This document shows, piece by piece, positions 25,407 to 34,431 of a DNA stretch of 64,000 bases. The notes under the pieces are model-generated. The model saw only the letters and a program-made list of their open reading frames with translations, was not told where the DNA came from and ran no database searches. Positions within the stretch are counted from its first letter, which is position 1. Each line of letters begins with the position of its first letter. This stretch comes from SZUA-36 sp963774415. GTDB lineage: Bacteria; Pseudomonadota; Gammaproteobacteria; Xanthomonadales; SZUA-36. The position numbers and the translations under genes were made by a program. The stretch spans positions 62,001 to 126,000 of the forward strand of contig CAVZEU010000003.1 of assembly GCA_963774415.1 (NCBI GenBank), given 5' to 3'.

Positions 25407-27227
25407 TCACTTCGAGCCCCCCGGGTTGACGCGGAAGGACAGGCTGTGAGCCATGGACTGGGCAATATCGTTATTCGTCACGTAACCGAGGATGTCACCT
25501 ACATGCGGTATCTTGTGTCCGCGGTCGTAGACCAGCGCCAGTCTGCTGCCTTTGCGCGACATCCGCTTGATGACGTCGAACATGACATCGGATTTGCGTG
25601 CCAGCGAATACGGCTGATGGGTCAGATCGCTGAGCACCAGGCCGCTGGCGTTGGTCTTGCTGACCATCTGCAGCGCCTCGGCCACCTTGATGACCCCCAC
25701 GACCCGGTCAGAGCGGGTGATCATGATGTGCTCCGGCGCCTCGGTCGCGAGCGCCATTTGCGAAGCAAAATCCAGCAAATCCGTGTCCGCCCGGAATACC
25801 GGCAAGGTCTCGTTCATGACATCGGACGCCCGCCGTACCAGAAACATGTTCGAATGCAGCATGGTCGGGATGTGGATACCGCGTCGGGTCAGCTTCAATG
25901 TGTAGATGTTGTCCTGTACCAGGTAGCGCCTGATGCCCTGGGCCATCGCGACCGCGAGTATCATCGGCAGCACGATGTCGTAGTCCCGCGTCATTTCGAA
26001 AATCATGACCACGGAGGTCATGGCCGCTCCGGTCGCGCTGCCGACCATGGCGGCCATGCCGACCATGGCAAAGGTCGGCACCGCGTTCGCCTCCGACGGG
26101 AAGACGGTGCCGTAAAACGCGCCGAACGCCCCGCCCAGCGTCGCACCGAGGAACAATGCCGGCGAGAAGATACCGCCCGAAGCGCCCGCGCCCAGCGTGA
26201 TCGACGTGGCGAACAGCTTGGCGCCGAACAACAAGAGCAACAGGACACCCAGCGTAATCTTGCTGTTCAGTACCGCCTGGATGGTCGCGTAACCGACCCC
26301 TTCGACGTGATAATGGCCCAGCGTCAGCATCAGGCTGTAAAAAAGCGTACCGACCATCGCCATACCCACCATGTGCCTGAGGTATTCGTTCTTGATCAGG
26401 TGTTCGAAGCCGTCTTCGGCCCAATAGACACTGCGCACGTACAGCGAGGCGGCCAGGCCGGTAATGACCCCCAGCATCGTGAACGCGGTCAGCGAAATGA
26501 CCGTGGGGTCGAGACCGTGCAGCGTCCCGGGCAGATCGAACGCCGGTTGGTCGCCGAGATAAATCCTGCCGATAAAGGTCGCCGTGCCGGTCGCAATCGC
26601 CACCGGCATGAAGGTCCTGACGCTGACCTCCGGCATCATCAGTTCCACCGAAAACAGCACCGCGCCCAGCGGCGTGTTGAAGGTCGCGGCGATACCGCCG
26701 CCGGCACCCGCAGCAACCAGCGTGATGCGCTGCCAGGGCACGAGCCGGTTCCAGCCGCCGAGCGTGGACGCGATCGCCGACCCGATCTGCACGATCGGGC
26801 CTTCGCGGCCCACGGCCGCGCCGGTGCCGATCGAAACCGCCGAGGCGATGGACTTGACGATCACGACCACGGGCCGAATCATGCCGCCCCGGTAGTAGAC
26901 CGCTTCCATGACTTCGGGGACACCGTGCCCGCGCGCCTCGGGCGCAAAGTTCCTGACCAGAAACGTGACAATGACCGCACCGGCCACGGGCACCAGAATC
27001 ACCAGCGCACCCCAGGGACTCGGCTCGGTGAAGATGTTGGCATCGTAGTCCGTCGACCACTTGCCCAAAAACGCCAGGTTGTGAATCAGCCCGATCAGCG
27101 TTCTGAAAAGGACGGCGCCATAACCCGTGGCCACACCGATTATCAGGGCCAACACGGACAACCGCACCAGGCTCACTTCCTTCTTGTTGTCTTGCATTGT
27201 CGGTTGAGCCGCGGGGTGATTCGACAT
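25407..27227 (-). CDS. ClC-family chloride channel or H+/Cl- antiporter with CBS domains
   Basis: A 606-residue membrane protein. The ClC selectivity-filter motifs are present: GHGVPEVMEAV, GREGPIVQIGS with the gating glutamate, and GASGGIFSPALFLGATLGGAFG. The 11-12 membrane helices end near residue 440. The C-terminal 150 residues hold two CBS modules (MNETLPVFRADTDLLDFASQ and SDVMFDVIKRM regions), which usually bind adenine nucleotides and gate the protein. Whether it is a channel or exchanger depends on the proton glutamate, which I cannot assign with certainty. It is upstream of the NYN gene and divergent from srkA. Confidence 0.93.
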   Translation of the reverse strand: MSNHPAAQPTMQDNKKEVSLVRLSVLALIIGVATGYGAVLFRTLIGLIHNLAFLGKWSTDYDANIFTEPSPWGALVILVPVAGAVIVTFLVRNFAPEARGHGVPEVMEAVYYRGGMIRPVVVIVKSIASAVSIGTGAAVGREGPIVQIGSAIASTLGGWNRLVPWQRITLVAAGAGGGIAATFNTPLGAVLFSVELMMPEVSVRTFMPVAIATGTATFIGRIYLGDQPAFDLPGTLHGLDPTVISLTAFTMLGVITGLAASLYVRSVYWAEDGFEHLIKNEYLRHMVGMAMVGTLFYSLMLTLGHYHVEGVGYATIQAVLNSKITLGVLLLLLFGAKLFATSITLGAGASGGIFSPALFLGATLGGAFGAFYGTVFPSEANAVPTFAMVGMAAMVGSATGAAMTSVVMIFEMTRDYDIVLPMILAVAMAQGIRRYLVQDNIYTLKLTRRGIHIPTMLHSNMFLVRRASDVMNETLPVFRADTDLLDFASQMALATEAPEHIMITRSDRVVGVIKVAEALQMVSKTNASGLVLSDLTHQPYSLARKSDVMFDVIKRMSRKGSRLALVYDRGHKIPHVGDILGYVTNNDIAQSMAHSLSFRVNPGGSK

Positions 27228-27271
27228 GTTCTGGGTGCGATTGGTGATGAATTGCTGTAAAACCCCATATT

Positions 27272-28267
27272 ATGCACGACAAGCCGCCTGACGACACACC
27301 TTATTACCGCCTCGATCCCGACACCGTCCTCCAGGCCGTTGAATCGACGGGTCTTTTATGTGACGGCTGCCTGCTGCCGCTGAACAGCTATGAAAACCGG
27401 GTTTACCAGGTCGGCATCGAGGCACAGGACCCGGTCATCGCCAAATTCTACCGCCCGGGACGGTGGAGCGACGCGCAGATCCTGGAAGAGCACGAGTTCT
27501 CCACGCTCCTGGCCGCAGCCGAAATTCCGCTGGTGCCACCGCTCGCGGTCAACGGCCGCACGCTGCATGAGCACAACGGCTTTCGCTTTGCCTTGTTCGA
27601 GCGGCGCGGCGGCCACGCCCCGGAACTCGAGCTGGAGGACACGCGCGTACGGCTGGGCCGTGCGCTCGGGCGCATCCACGCCATCGGCGCGCAACGGCCT
27701 TTCCGGACCCGCCCATCCCTGACAATCGACAGCCACGGCCGCGAACCCGTGGCGGCACTGCTCGACGGTCACTGGCTACCGCCGCACCTGGAAACGGCCT
27801 TCGCCAGCCTCTGCACCGACCTGCTGACTTCGATCGAAGCCGCATTTGCGCGCGCAGGGACCGTCGGCGCGATCCGCCTGCACGGCGACTGCCACCCGGG
27901 CAACATTCTCTGGCGGGACGGCCCCCTGTTTGTCGACATGGATGATTGCCGCAACGGCCCGGCGGTGCAGGACCTGTGGATGTTGCTTTCCGGGGAGGCG
28001 CATGAAATGGCGGGGCAAATGAAGGACGTGCTCGAAGGGTACACGCAATTCCATCACTTCGACCGGCGCGAACTGCAATTGATCGAAGCCCTGCGCACCT
28101 TGCGCATGCTGCACCACGCCGCCTGGCTCGCCAGGCGCTGGCAGGACCCGGCTTTCCCGGCGGCCTTTCCGTGGTTTGGCGGAGCCCGCTACTGGGAGGA
28201 CCTGGTGCTCGGCCTGCGTGAGCAGCTGGGACGCCTGCACGAACCGCCGCTGCAGATTCCGGACTAG
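27272..28267 (+). CDS. srkA: Stress-response kinase SrkA (YihE/RdoA-like)
   Basis: A 331-residue cytoplasmic protein kinase of the aminoglycoside-phosphotransferase fold. LNSYENRVYQVG forms the nucleotide-binding loop, IAKFYRP carries the ATP-binding lysine, IRLHGDCHPGNILW is the catalytic loop (HGDxHxxN), and LFVDMDDCRNGPAVQDLWMLL provides the metal-binding Asp. All are typical of SrkA, which phosphorylates Ser/Thr and protects E. coli from stress-induced death. In E. coli srkA is followed by dsbA; here it is followed by a repeat and an iron-sulfur protein gene. Confidence 0.9.
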   Translation: MHDKPPDDTPYYRLDPDTVLQAVESTGLLCDGCLLPLNSYENRVYQVGIEAQDPVIAKFYRPGRWSDAQILEEHEFSTLLAAAEIPLVPPLAVNGRTLHEHNGFRFALFERRGGHAPELELEDTRVRLGRALGRIHAIGAQRPFRTRPSLTIDSHGREPVAALLDGHWLPPHLETAFASLCTDLLTSIEAAFARAGTVGAIRLHGDCHPGNILWRDGPLFVDMDDCRNGPAVQDLWMLLSGEAHEMAGQMKDVLEGYTQFHHFDRRELQLIEALRTLRMLHHAAWLARRWQDPAFPAAFPWFGGARYWEDLVLGLREQLGRLHEPPLQIPD

Positions 28268-28410
28268 CCGGGAGGCCCGGCGACAAGCTCATCGAAGCGC
28301 GCGCCTGGGGCAGGCCTGCCGCGGACGGGCCCGTTCCTGCCCTCAGCCCGCAGTCTGTCCGCATCGTTCGCAGAAACAAGCTTTACCTGCTGGTTGAATG
28401 GGTCCGGCGA

Positions 28411-28495
28411 CTGCCTGCCAGCGAGACACGCTCAGGCCATCCATGGCCGCTCGGCATCCGTTCCATACGGATGCACGGTCTCGCGGCCCGGCAGC
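28411..28495 (+). repeat. Dispersed hairpin repeat, copy A (short copy)
   Basis: The segment shares the CACGCTCAGGCCATCCATGG context and the hairpin GCATCCGT/ACGGATGC (28454-28474), followed by ACGGTCTCG, with the copies near 9.2 and 40.1 kb. The loop is TTCCAT-like while the stem is conserved. The remainder of the 395-bp gap between srkA and the iron-sulfur gene shows nothing else that I recognise. Confidence 0.7.
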
Positions 28496-28662
28496 CCCCG
28501 ACCCCCGTTATGGCCAGGCGCTGCTTAGGCAACAAGACTTCCTTCGATCCGGTGCCGTAGGAGAGCAACGCCCATGCAATTCGGGCCTGGCCGGCCGGCA
28601 GGCCCAACCGCGACAAAAACCCGGGGTTCGTGGCATCATGGGGCCAGCAACGAACGGGCGCC

Positions 28663-29646
28663 ATGCGAACTTCACCTTACAGACCCTACGAACCCAAACC
28701 CGAGCAGCTGGCGCTGATGCCGGCGGTTTCCGGCAATACCATCAATGGCGTCGGTGAGACCCGGCCGCGCCGGCCGACACGCATCTACTGGCACGAACCC
28801 GGGAAAATCAAGCACGGCGAGCTGCAAAAGTGGTTCTACACGCAGCACGCGGATAACGCCGCCGTCAACGCAGCGCGCGCGGCGCGGGCAAGGATTCTCG
28901 ATATCGAGCTGCCGCCGGTGAGCGCGGAGCCGCTGCAACAATCGGCCGCGGCCTGGTCAGAGCAGTTGGCGGAATTTACCGGCACGCTGGACATGGAGCT
29001 GTCCGGCATCACCGCGTTCAAGCCCGAGTGGGCCTACGAGGGGGAGCGCATCGATTACCGGTGGGTGATCATGATCGGCGTCGCCCACGACTACGAGCAG
29101 ATCAGGACCGCGCCGCAACCCACGGCCGGTGCGGAAGTCGTGCGCCAGTACGGGCGGGCCAACAAGGCAGCCAAGGACATCGCGGCCTGGATCAGGCGGC
29201 GCGGCTGGGACGCGGTAGCGCACGCCGGCCCCATGGCCGGTCCCATGCTGCTGATTCCGCCGGCGCTGGCCTGCGGGTTCGGCGAATTGGGCAAGCACGG
29301 CTCGATCATCAACCGGGATTACGGCTCATCGTTCAGGCTCGCCGCCGTCCTCACCAATGTGCCGCTGCTGCCGACGCCCCGGGAGAAATACGGGGTGGAT
29401 GACTTTTGCCAGCGGTGCCAGGTCTGCAGCAACGCCTGCCCTCCCGAGGCCATTTTGCCGGCAAAGGTCCGTGTCCGCGGCGCATTGAAATGGTATGTCG
29501 ATTTCGACAAGTGCATTCCGTTTTTCAATGAGAACCTCGGCTGCGGTATTTGCATCGCGGTCTGCCCGTGGAGCATCCCGGGCCGCGGCCCGCGGATCGT
29601 CGAGCAGCTCCGGCGCCGGGCAAACCGGAATTCACGGCGGGGCTGA
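28663..29646 (+). CDS. Reductive-dehalogenase-like protein with two [4Fe-4S] clusters
   Basis: A 327-residue protein starting at ATG 28663. The C-terminal part has the spacing CQRCQVCSNACP for one [4Fe-4S] cluster, and C-x10-CGICIAVCPW for the second. Upstream, GELGKHGSIINRDYGSSFRLAAVLTNVPL closely follows the RdhA core pattern (ELGR.G..I...G...R...V.TDLPL) that packs on the corrinoid. It has no Tat signal, and no RdhB anchor gene is near. It is therefore probably a cytoplasmic RdhA-like enzyme, not a respiratory dehalogenase. Epoxyqueuosine reductase is a more distant alternative but has a different N-terminal domain. Confidence 0.78.
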   Translation: MRTSPYRPYEPKPEQLALMPAVSGNTINGVGETRPRRPTRIYWHEPGKIKHGELQKWFYTQHADNAAVNAARAARARILDIELPPVSAEPLQQSAAAWSEQLAEFTGTLDMELSGITAFKPEWAYEGERIDYRWVIMIGVAHDYEQIRTAPQPTAGAEVVRQYGRANKAAKDIAAWIRRRGWDAVAHAGPMAGPMLLIPPALACGFGELGKHGSIINRDYGSSFRLAAVLTNVPLLPTPREKYGVDDFCQRCQVCSNACPPEAILPAKVRVRGALKWYVDFDKCIPFFNENLGCGICIAVCPWSIPGRGPRIVEQLRRRANRNSRRG

Positions 29647-29658
29647 GGCGCCGCCGCC

Positions 29659-29886
29659 TCAATAGTGCGGCGGCGCCTCGTCCTGCATTTCGGCGGGCAG
29701 GGCGTCAGCCAGGACCCGCAACCGGGCCGCCAGCAGTTCCAGTTGCTGTTGTAGCTGCATGATTTCGCCGTCCTGCTTTGCGACGATGGCGTTCAGGGTG
29801 GCAAGCAGCTCGTCCTGGAAAGCCAGTTGGCTCTCCAGTTCATCCATCCGCCTGTTGTGCGCGGGCACGGAATCCGCTCCCGTCAT
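29659..29886 (-). CDS. slyX: SlyX family coiled-coil protein
   Basis: A 75-residue cytoplasmic protein. The start at 29886 is fixed by an ATGA overlap with the stop of the upstream VOC gene. The core MDELESQLAFQDELLATLNAIVAKQDGE and the glutamine-rich MQLQQQLELLAARL match SlyX, and the short C-terminus PPHY is typical. The function of SlyX is unknown. It forms a two-gene unit with the VOC protein. Confidence 0.88.
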   Translation of the reverse strand: MTGADSVPAHNRRMDELESQLAFQDELLATLNAIVAKQDGEIMQLQQQLELLAARLRVLADALPAEMQDEAPPHY

Positions 29887-30299
29887 TCCCCGGATGGCGG
29901 CACGTCCGCCGGGGGTTCCCACAATTCCACCCGGTTGCCGTCCGGGTCGGTGAACCAGCCAAAGCGGCCGAAATCCTGTTCTTCCTTTTCGGGCGCGACC
30001 TCGGCGCCGGCCCGTGCGACATTGCGCAGGGCCGCATCCAGGTCATCGACGATCAGATTGATCATGTAGGCTTGTCGCGGCCCGCCGAAATATTCCGTGT
30101 CCGCGGCAAAAACGCTCCACACGGTGAAGGAGTTTCGCGGCATCGCCTGCGGCGTAAAGCTGGTGCCGTGGGTCGTCCCCCACACCTCGGTCGAAAGCCC
30201 CAGCGCGCGCCGGTACCAAGCGGCCAGGGCGGCGGGATCCGGTGAGCGGAAGAACACACCGCCGACCCCGAGCACCCTGCCTTTGGTATCGCCGTTCAT
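29883..30299 (-). CDS. VOC superfamily (glyoxalase/bleomycin resistance-like) protein
   Basis: A 138-residue single-domain protein. The sequence starts GGVFFRSPDPAALAAWYRRALGL and ends FGRFGWFTDPDGNRVELWEP, the two ends of a VOC beta-alpha-beta-beta-beta unit with the C-terminal metal glutamate in VELWEP. Members bind a divalent metal and act on many substrates, so the reaction is not predictable. It overlaps slyX by four bases. Confidence 0.88.
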   Translation of the reverse strand: MNGDTKGRVLGVGGVFFRSPDPAALAAWYRRALGLSTEVWGTTHGTSFTPQAMPRNSFTVWSVFAADTEYFGGPRQAYMINLIVDDLDAALRNVARAGAEVAPEKEEQDFGRFGWFTDPDGNRVELWEPPADVPPSGE

Positions 30300-30339
30300 G
30301 TCTGCCGCTCCTGTCGCCGGGGCGCTTTCAATGGCGCCG

Positions 30340-31080
30340 CTAAGCGTTGCTGAATTCGTGTTCGAAGGTCAGGCGGATATGCGCCCACGAGCTTTCGTCG
30401 GCCAGCGCATTGTAGGCCAGCGGCAAGCCGTACTTTTCACCATTGGCGCTGGCCTGCGGATTGCTGAACCCGTGCAGCGCCCCCGGCAGCCGTATCAGGT
30501 CGTAACGCGCACCGGTTTTCTCCATCTGCGCCTTGAAACCTTCGATCTGTCCTTTATCGACCAGGGCGTCGGCCTCGCCGTGGTACACCATGACCCGGCA
30601 CGGGAAACGCTCGGGGCCGTCCACCGCGGCCAGGCCAACCGCGCCGTGGAACGAACCGGTCACCCTCAGCTGCGCCCCCATGCGGGCCATGTGCGTCACC
30701 ACACCGCCGCCGAAACAGTAACCGATGGCGCCGCAGCGGTTGGCGTCGACCTGCGCTTGCGCCTGCAAACAGGTCAAGGCCGCGTTGAACCGTTTGCGCG
30801 TGCCTTCCATGTCTTCGATACAGGCGTTCATCAACTGGCCCGCCTCGTCGGGGTCCCGGGCGATACGGCCGTCCCCGTAAAGGTCCAGCGCCATGCCGAC
30901 GTAGCCGGCTTCGGCCAACATCTGCGCCCGCCGCTGCGGATAGTCGTTGCAACCCCACCACTCGTGCACGACCAGCACGCCGGGCCTGGCGCCTTGCTGG
31001 CTCGCGTCCCAGTAAATGAAGCCGTTCATCTCCACGCCGTCGCTGCTGTAGGTAATCTCCCGCGTCTGTATATCTGCCAT
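30340..31080 (-). CDS. Dienelactone hydrolase family protein
   Basis: A 246-residue alpha/beta hydrolase. ATG 31080 (MADIQTREITY) is the likely start; an in-frame ATG at 31101 is less typical. The nucleophile elbow GYCFGGG carries the Cys used by dienelactone hydrolases, with the Asp in HGEADALVD and the His in ALHGFSNP completing the triad. The conserved VVHEWWGCND near residue 37 also fits. It may hydrolyse lactones or other esters; nothing nearby indicates aromatic degradation. The 40-bp gap to the VOC gene allows co-transcription. Confidence 0.88.
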   Translation of the reverse strand: MADIQTREITYSSDGVEMNGFIYWDASQQGARPGVLVVHEWWGCNDYPQRRAQMLAEAGYVGMALDLYGDGRIARDPDEAGQLMNACIEDMEGTRKRFNAALTCLQAQAQVDANRCGAIGYCFGGGVVTHMARMGAQLRVTGSFHGAVGLAAVDGPERFPCRVMVYHGEADALVDKGQIEGFKAQMEKTGARYDLIRLPGALHGFSNPQASANGEKYGLPLAYNALADESSWAHIRLTFEHEFSNA

Positions 31081-31218
31081 AATTCCGGTACTCCTGAACA
31101 TTTTTGGAACGTACCCATTATAATGCGCCTGGCAGCGCTGTCAGCAGCCATCGGGTCTGCTTGCCTTTTCTGACCGCCGACCCCACCTCGCTATACAGAT
31201 AACACAGGAATTCATTTT

Positions 31219-31584
31219 ATGAGCCAGATGGACAACATGCCCGACATCAGGATGGATGCCGCGAACCTTTCGCGAGAGGAGATTTATAGCGACGGCCGCA
31301 TCGGCACCATACGCAAGCTGATTCCCGTTTCGGCAACCGGTGAGCCGGACGACAGCCGCCAGGTTCAGTACATCGGGTCGACGCAGATCCTGACACCGGC
31401 GGGGCCGCTGCCGCTGAACTTCGAAATCCCCGGCGAATCGCTGGCCGCGGCGGTAGAGGGGTTTGCCGACGCGGCCAAGGCCGCCGTCGAGCGGACGATG
31501 CAGGAACTCAAGGAGCTTCAGCGCGAGCAGGCCTCTTCCATCGTCGTGCCGGGACGCGAGGACAGAAAAATACAATTCCCCTGA
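31219..31584 (+). CDS. Conserved hypothetical cytoplasmic protein
   Basis: A 121-residue protein I do not recognise. It has no signal peptide or membrane segment. The first half is beta-rich (SDGRIGTIRKLIPV, VQYIGSTQILTPAGPLPLNFEIPG). The second half is one long amphipathic helix ending KAAVERTMQELKELQREQASS, likely a coiled coil. A good reading frame, a normal start after AACACAGGAATT, and a cyclophilin gene 44 bases downstream on the same strand support it as a real gene. Confidence 0.7.
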   Translation: MSQMDNMPDIRMDAANLSREEIYSDGRIGTIRKLIPVSATGEPDDSRQVQYIGSTQILTPAGPLPLNFEIPGESLAAAVEGFADAAKAAVERTMQELKELQREQASSIVVPGREDRKIQFP

Positions 31585-31627
31585 AGCCAGCGCCGATGCA
31601 ATCGCCCTTGTAAGACTTGCCCGCCCG

Positions 31628-32557
31628 ATGCAATTGCCCGAACAAGCCAGGCGCAGCGCGGCCGCATCCGTGGCAAAAGGGTTGATATGGCTCCTGCTGC
31701 TAACGGCAACCGGCTCCCCTCCGGCGGCAGCCGATGATCTGCTCTGGAACCCGCTCGATCCCGACAATACGGTATATCTCGAATTAAAGGAGGGCACCGT
31801 CGTCATCGAACTCAACCCCGTTTTCGCGCCGAAAACGGTCAGGCAGTTCAAAAAACTGCTGGCCGAGCGCTTCTACCAGGGTCTGAGCTTTTACCGCGTC
31901 ATCGATGGCTTTGTCGCCCAGGCGGGCGACGAAAGCGACATCGGCAAGGCCAGCAAGGTACCGACCCTTAAAGCGGAATTCGAAATCGAATGGCCGACCC
32001 GGCCGAGGGACAAGGACAAGGCGAAAAACTGGCGACCCCTGTCCTGGACCCCGGTGCAGGAAAATGACCTGTTCGCTCCCTACACGGGCTTCATCGACGG
32101 CTTTCCCGCCGCGCGCGACAAGGAGCAAGGCGGCAGGGCGTGGCTGACGCATTGCCCCGGCGCGTTCGCCATGGCCCGTAATGACGGCGCCGACACCGGC
32201 CGAACGGATTTCTATATCGTGATCGGACAGGCGCCGCGTTACCTTGACCGCAACCTGACCATTTTCGGCCGCGTCGTGTGGGGCATGGACGTCGTGCAGC
32301 GGATCAAGCGGGGCTCGGCGCGCAACAACGGCATCATCGAAAAAGACCTGGATCGCAGCTGGATAAAGAGCATGCAGCTGGCTTCGACGCTCGACCCCGG
32401 GCAACGCCTCGACCTCTGGGTCGCCGACACCAACAGCGAGGGTTTCAAACAGATGCTCGAGGCCCGCCGCGACCGCACCGACAAGTTTTTCCACCGCAAA
32501 CCGCCCGAAGTATTGGACGTCTGCCAGGTGCCGGTCCCGGTCAGGCTCGAAAACTGA
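31628..32557 (+). CDS. Exported cyclophilin-type peptidyl-prolyl isomerase with C-terminal extension
   Basis: A 309-residue protein with a signal peptide (GLIWLLLLTATGSPPAAADD). The cyclophilin domain (residues about 45-230) shows VVIELNPVFAPKTVRQFKKL, FYQGLSFYRVIDGFVAQAGD and GAFAMARNDGADTGRTDFYI. The active-site Arg and Phe are in FYRVIDGF; in place of the usual FFI motif it has FYI. An insertion of about 70 residues lies between the two halves. The last 70 residues are an extension of unknown role. It acts on proline bonds of periplasmic proteins. Confidence 0.88.
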   Translation: MQLPEQARRSAAASVAKGLIWLLLLTATGSPPAAADDLLWNPLDPDNTVYLELKEGTVVIELNPVFAPKTVRQFKKLLAERFYQGLSFYRVIDGFVAQAGDESDIGKASKVPTLKAEFEIEWPTRPRDKDKAKNWRPLSWTPVQENDLFAPYTGFIDGFPAARDKEQGGRAWLTHCPGAFAMARNDGADTGRTDFYIVIGQAPRYLDRNLTIFGRVVWGMDVVQRIKRGSARNNGIIEKDLDRSWIKSMQLASTLDPGQRLDLWVADTNSEGFKQMLEARRDRTDKFFHRKPPEVLDVCQVPVPVRLEN

Positions 32558-32564
32558 CCGGCGG

Positions 32565-34376
32565 TCAGGGGCGGCCCGTGTCGTCGGTGACGATCCGGTA
32601 CAGCGCATTGAGCAGGCTGACGGCTTCCGCGGAAGGCATATAGGTCAGCTTGCTGAAATCGACCAGCGTGTCGCCGAAGCCGGTCAGTGAAGCCTCGCTG
32701 TCAAACGTGTTTCTGACCAGCGTGATCGCCTCCTGCTTGACCGAGCGCTTGTTGTTCCAGTAAGTCTTCAGCCCCGTCACGATCCGTTCCGGCGAAGCGG
32801 CGAGACGGAAGACCAGCGGTTCCGACCGCAGGCTGACCAGCGTGCCTACCTGCCGGCCGTTGTGCACCAGCGTGACGTAGCGGTTACCGGCCTTGCGGAA
32901 CTTGAGCTCTGAGCCGAGATACCAGACGGACTTGGTAAACACGTTGTCGAGGAAGGTATCGATCAACGGGTTCTTATCCAGGTTGTTTTCCCGCACCCGC
33001 CGGATGAACCATTGTTTCGACCTCTCGAAGTTCTCCGCGCTGGTGAGCTTCGCCCGCTCCATCACCTGCAGCACGGGCTGCAACTCGCGCGCGTCGACCT
33101 GGCCGTCATCGTTTTCGTCCAGCAGGCTGAACAGGGTGTCGAAAAAGGCCGAAATTGAGCATTTGACCCCTTCCGGGTCGGGCGCGCGCTCGAACGCACA
33201 AACCGCCTGGGGCAACTGGTCGAGGAACTCCCAGCTTTGCAGGCTGGTTATGGCGTCCACCGACGGATTATGAACGAGGTGTTGAAACAACTCCGGCCAG
33301 GCGACCTGCATCGAGGTCAGGGCATACAGGATCTTGTATTCGTGCGCGATCGTGGGCCGCCCGGAATTGTGCCGGTGTATTTGCTCCAGGAGCCTGGTGC
33401 AATTGATCACTCGCTTGATGCTGCGCGGGTTGCGGCCGACCGTGCAGCGGGTGATGTCGAGAAAAAACCGACGCGTGTCCGGCTCGTCACGGAGGTTGAC
33501 CGCGCGGTCGAGCCCGGCCTTGCCGAGCAGATCGAATATATAGTCATCGAGCCGGTAGGACTTGGTCGGCACCATGAACGGCAATTGCACCAGCTTGTCG
33601 AAAAACGCCTTGCCGCGGAGTCTTTGCAGCCCGGTGCCCAGTTTTTCCCGTATGCCTTGTTGGACACAATCGTAGTCCAGCGCCATGACGAATACGCAGC
33701 CCTCGACATCGATGAAGTTATTGATCGCTTCCAGCAATTCGAGCGCGCGAACGGGGCGGACGCGATCGAGGTCATCGATAAAGATAACGATGCGGCGCCC
33801 GGCGCCGCCGGCTGTCCAGAGTGTAACGAGCTGTTCGAACTCCGACCTGAAGGCCAGCATCTGGCCCGAGATATCGATATGGGCCGCGGCCGGTGCCTGC
33901 CGCCCGACCCCGCCATGTTGCCATTCCCCGAGTTGCCGCGTCACCCGTTCGAGCCGCCCGCCGGCCGCTGCCAGCGCCTCTTTGAGGGCGCCGGTGTCGA
34001 TCGCGGGCTCTGCTTCGAGTACCTTTCCCAGTGCCCCGCAAAGCGCGAAGAAACAGGTTGCCGCCAGGTGGTCGTAGCGTTCGAACTGCGCGTACGGCCA
34101 ACAGTCGAAACCGACCACCTTGCAGCGCCGGGCGTCCAGCAGACCGCCCTGCCCGCCACGGCCGTCGCCGCGCAACATGTTCATCAGGCTGGTACGGCCC
34201 ACACCCCATTCGCCCTGGATGCCGACGGTCGTCGGCGTTTCACAGTCGTGGATAAAATCCCGCAGGGCCTCGGCGTACGGAATCAGCCCGAGCGTGTCTC
34301 GTTCGCGCTCCGGATCACCCTCGGCCAGGCCCGAAGTAAACCGCAAAGGGGCCTCGCGCAGGGTAACTTCGTTCAT
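32565..34376 (-). CDS. KAP family P-loop NTPase with an embedded EF-hand
   Basis: A 603-residue protein. Residues 50-62 form the KAP Walker A, QGEWGVGRTS, in which the invariant lysine is replaced by arginine (CGT codon). Walker B is IVIFIDDLDRV (196-206). Residues 420-431 form a canonical EF-hand loop, DENDDGQVDARE (bases 33084-33119), flanked by the helices FFDTLFSLL and LQPVLQVME. No membrane helices are seen, although many KAP NTPases have them. The last 120 residues, with beta-rich YVTLVHNGRQVGTLVSL, are unassigned. KAP NTPases act at membranes or in defence. Calcium control is inference. It is convergent with the cyclophilin gene and 55 bases upstream of the ABC exporter gene's end. Confidence 0.82.
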   Translation of the reverse strand: MNEVTLREAPLRFTSGLAEGDPERERDTLGLIPYAEALRDFIHDCETPTTVGIQGEWGVGRTSLMNMLRGDGRGGQGGLLDARRCKVVGFDCWPYAQFERYDHLAATCFFALCGALGKVLEAEPAIDTGALKEALAAAGGRLERVTRQLGEWQHGGVGRQAPAAAHIDISGQMLAFRSEFEQLVTLWTAGGAGRRIVIFIDDLDRVRPVRALELLEAINNFIDVEGCVFVMALDYDCVQQGIREKLGTGLQRLRGKAFFDKLVQLPFMVPTKSYRLDDYIFDLLGKAGLDRAVNLRDEPDTRRFFLDITRCTVGRNPRSIKRVINCTRLLEQIHRHNSGRPTIAHEYKILYALTSMQVAWPELFQHLVHNPSVDAITSLQSWEFLDQLPQAVCAFERAPDPEGVKCSISAFFDTLFSLLDENDDGQVDARELQPVLQVMERAKLTSAENFERSKQWFIRRVRENNLDKNPLIDTFLDNVFTKSVWYLGSELKFRKAGNRYVTLVHNGRQVGTLVSLRSEPLVFRLAASPERIVTGLKTYWNNKRSVKQEAITLVRNTFDSEASLTGFGDTLVDFSKLTYMPSAEAVSLLNALYRIVTDDTGRP

Positions 34377-34431
34377 GCCGGTAACCGTTGATGTTGACTA
34401 CCAATAGCATAGTCCAAACGCGCCCCGCCTT

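Noticed and set aside
25002..27260. Plus-strand open frame of 752 codons opposite the ClC gene
   Set aside because: It mirrors the ClC coding sequence; the translation is rich in His, Arg and Gln and has no signal or motif. The ClC selectivity motifs prove the other strand.
28383..28664. Minus-strand frame of 93 codons in the srkA downstream gap
   Set aside because: It spans repeat copy A and has no independent support.
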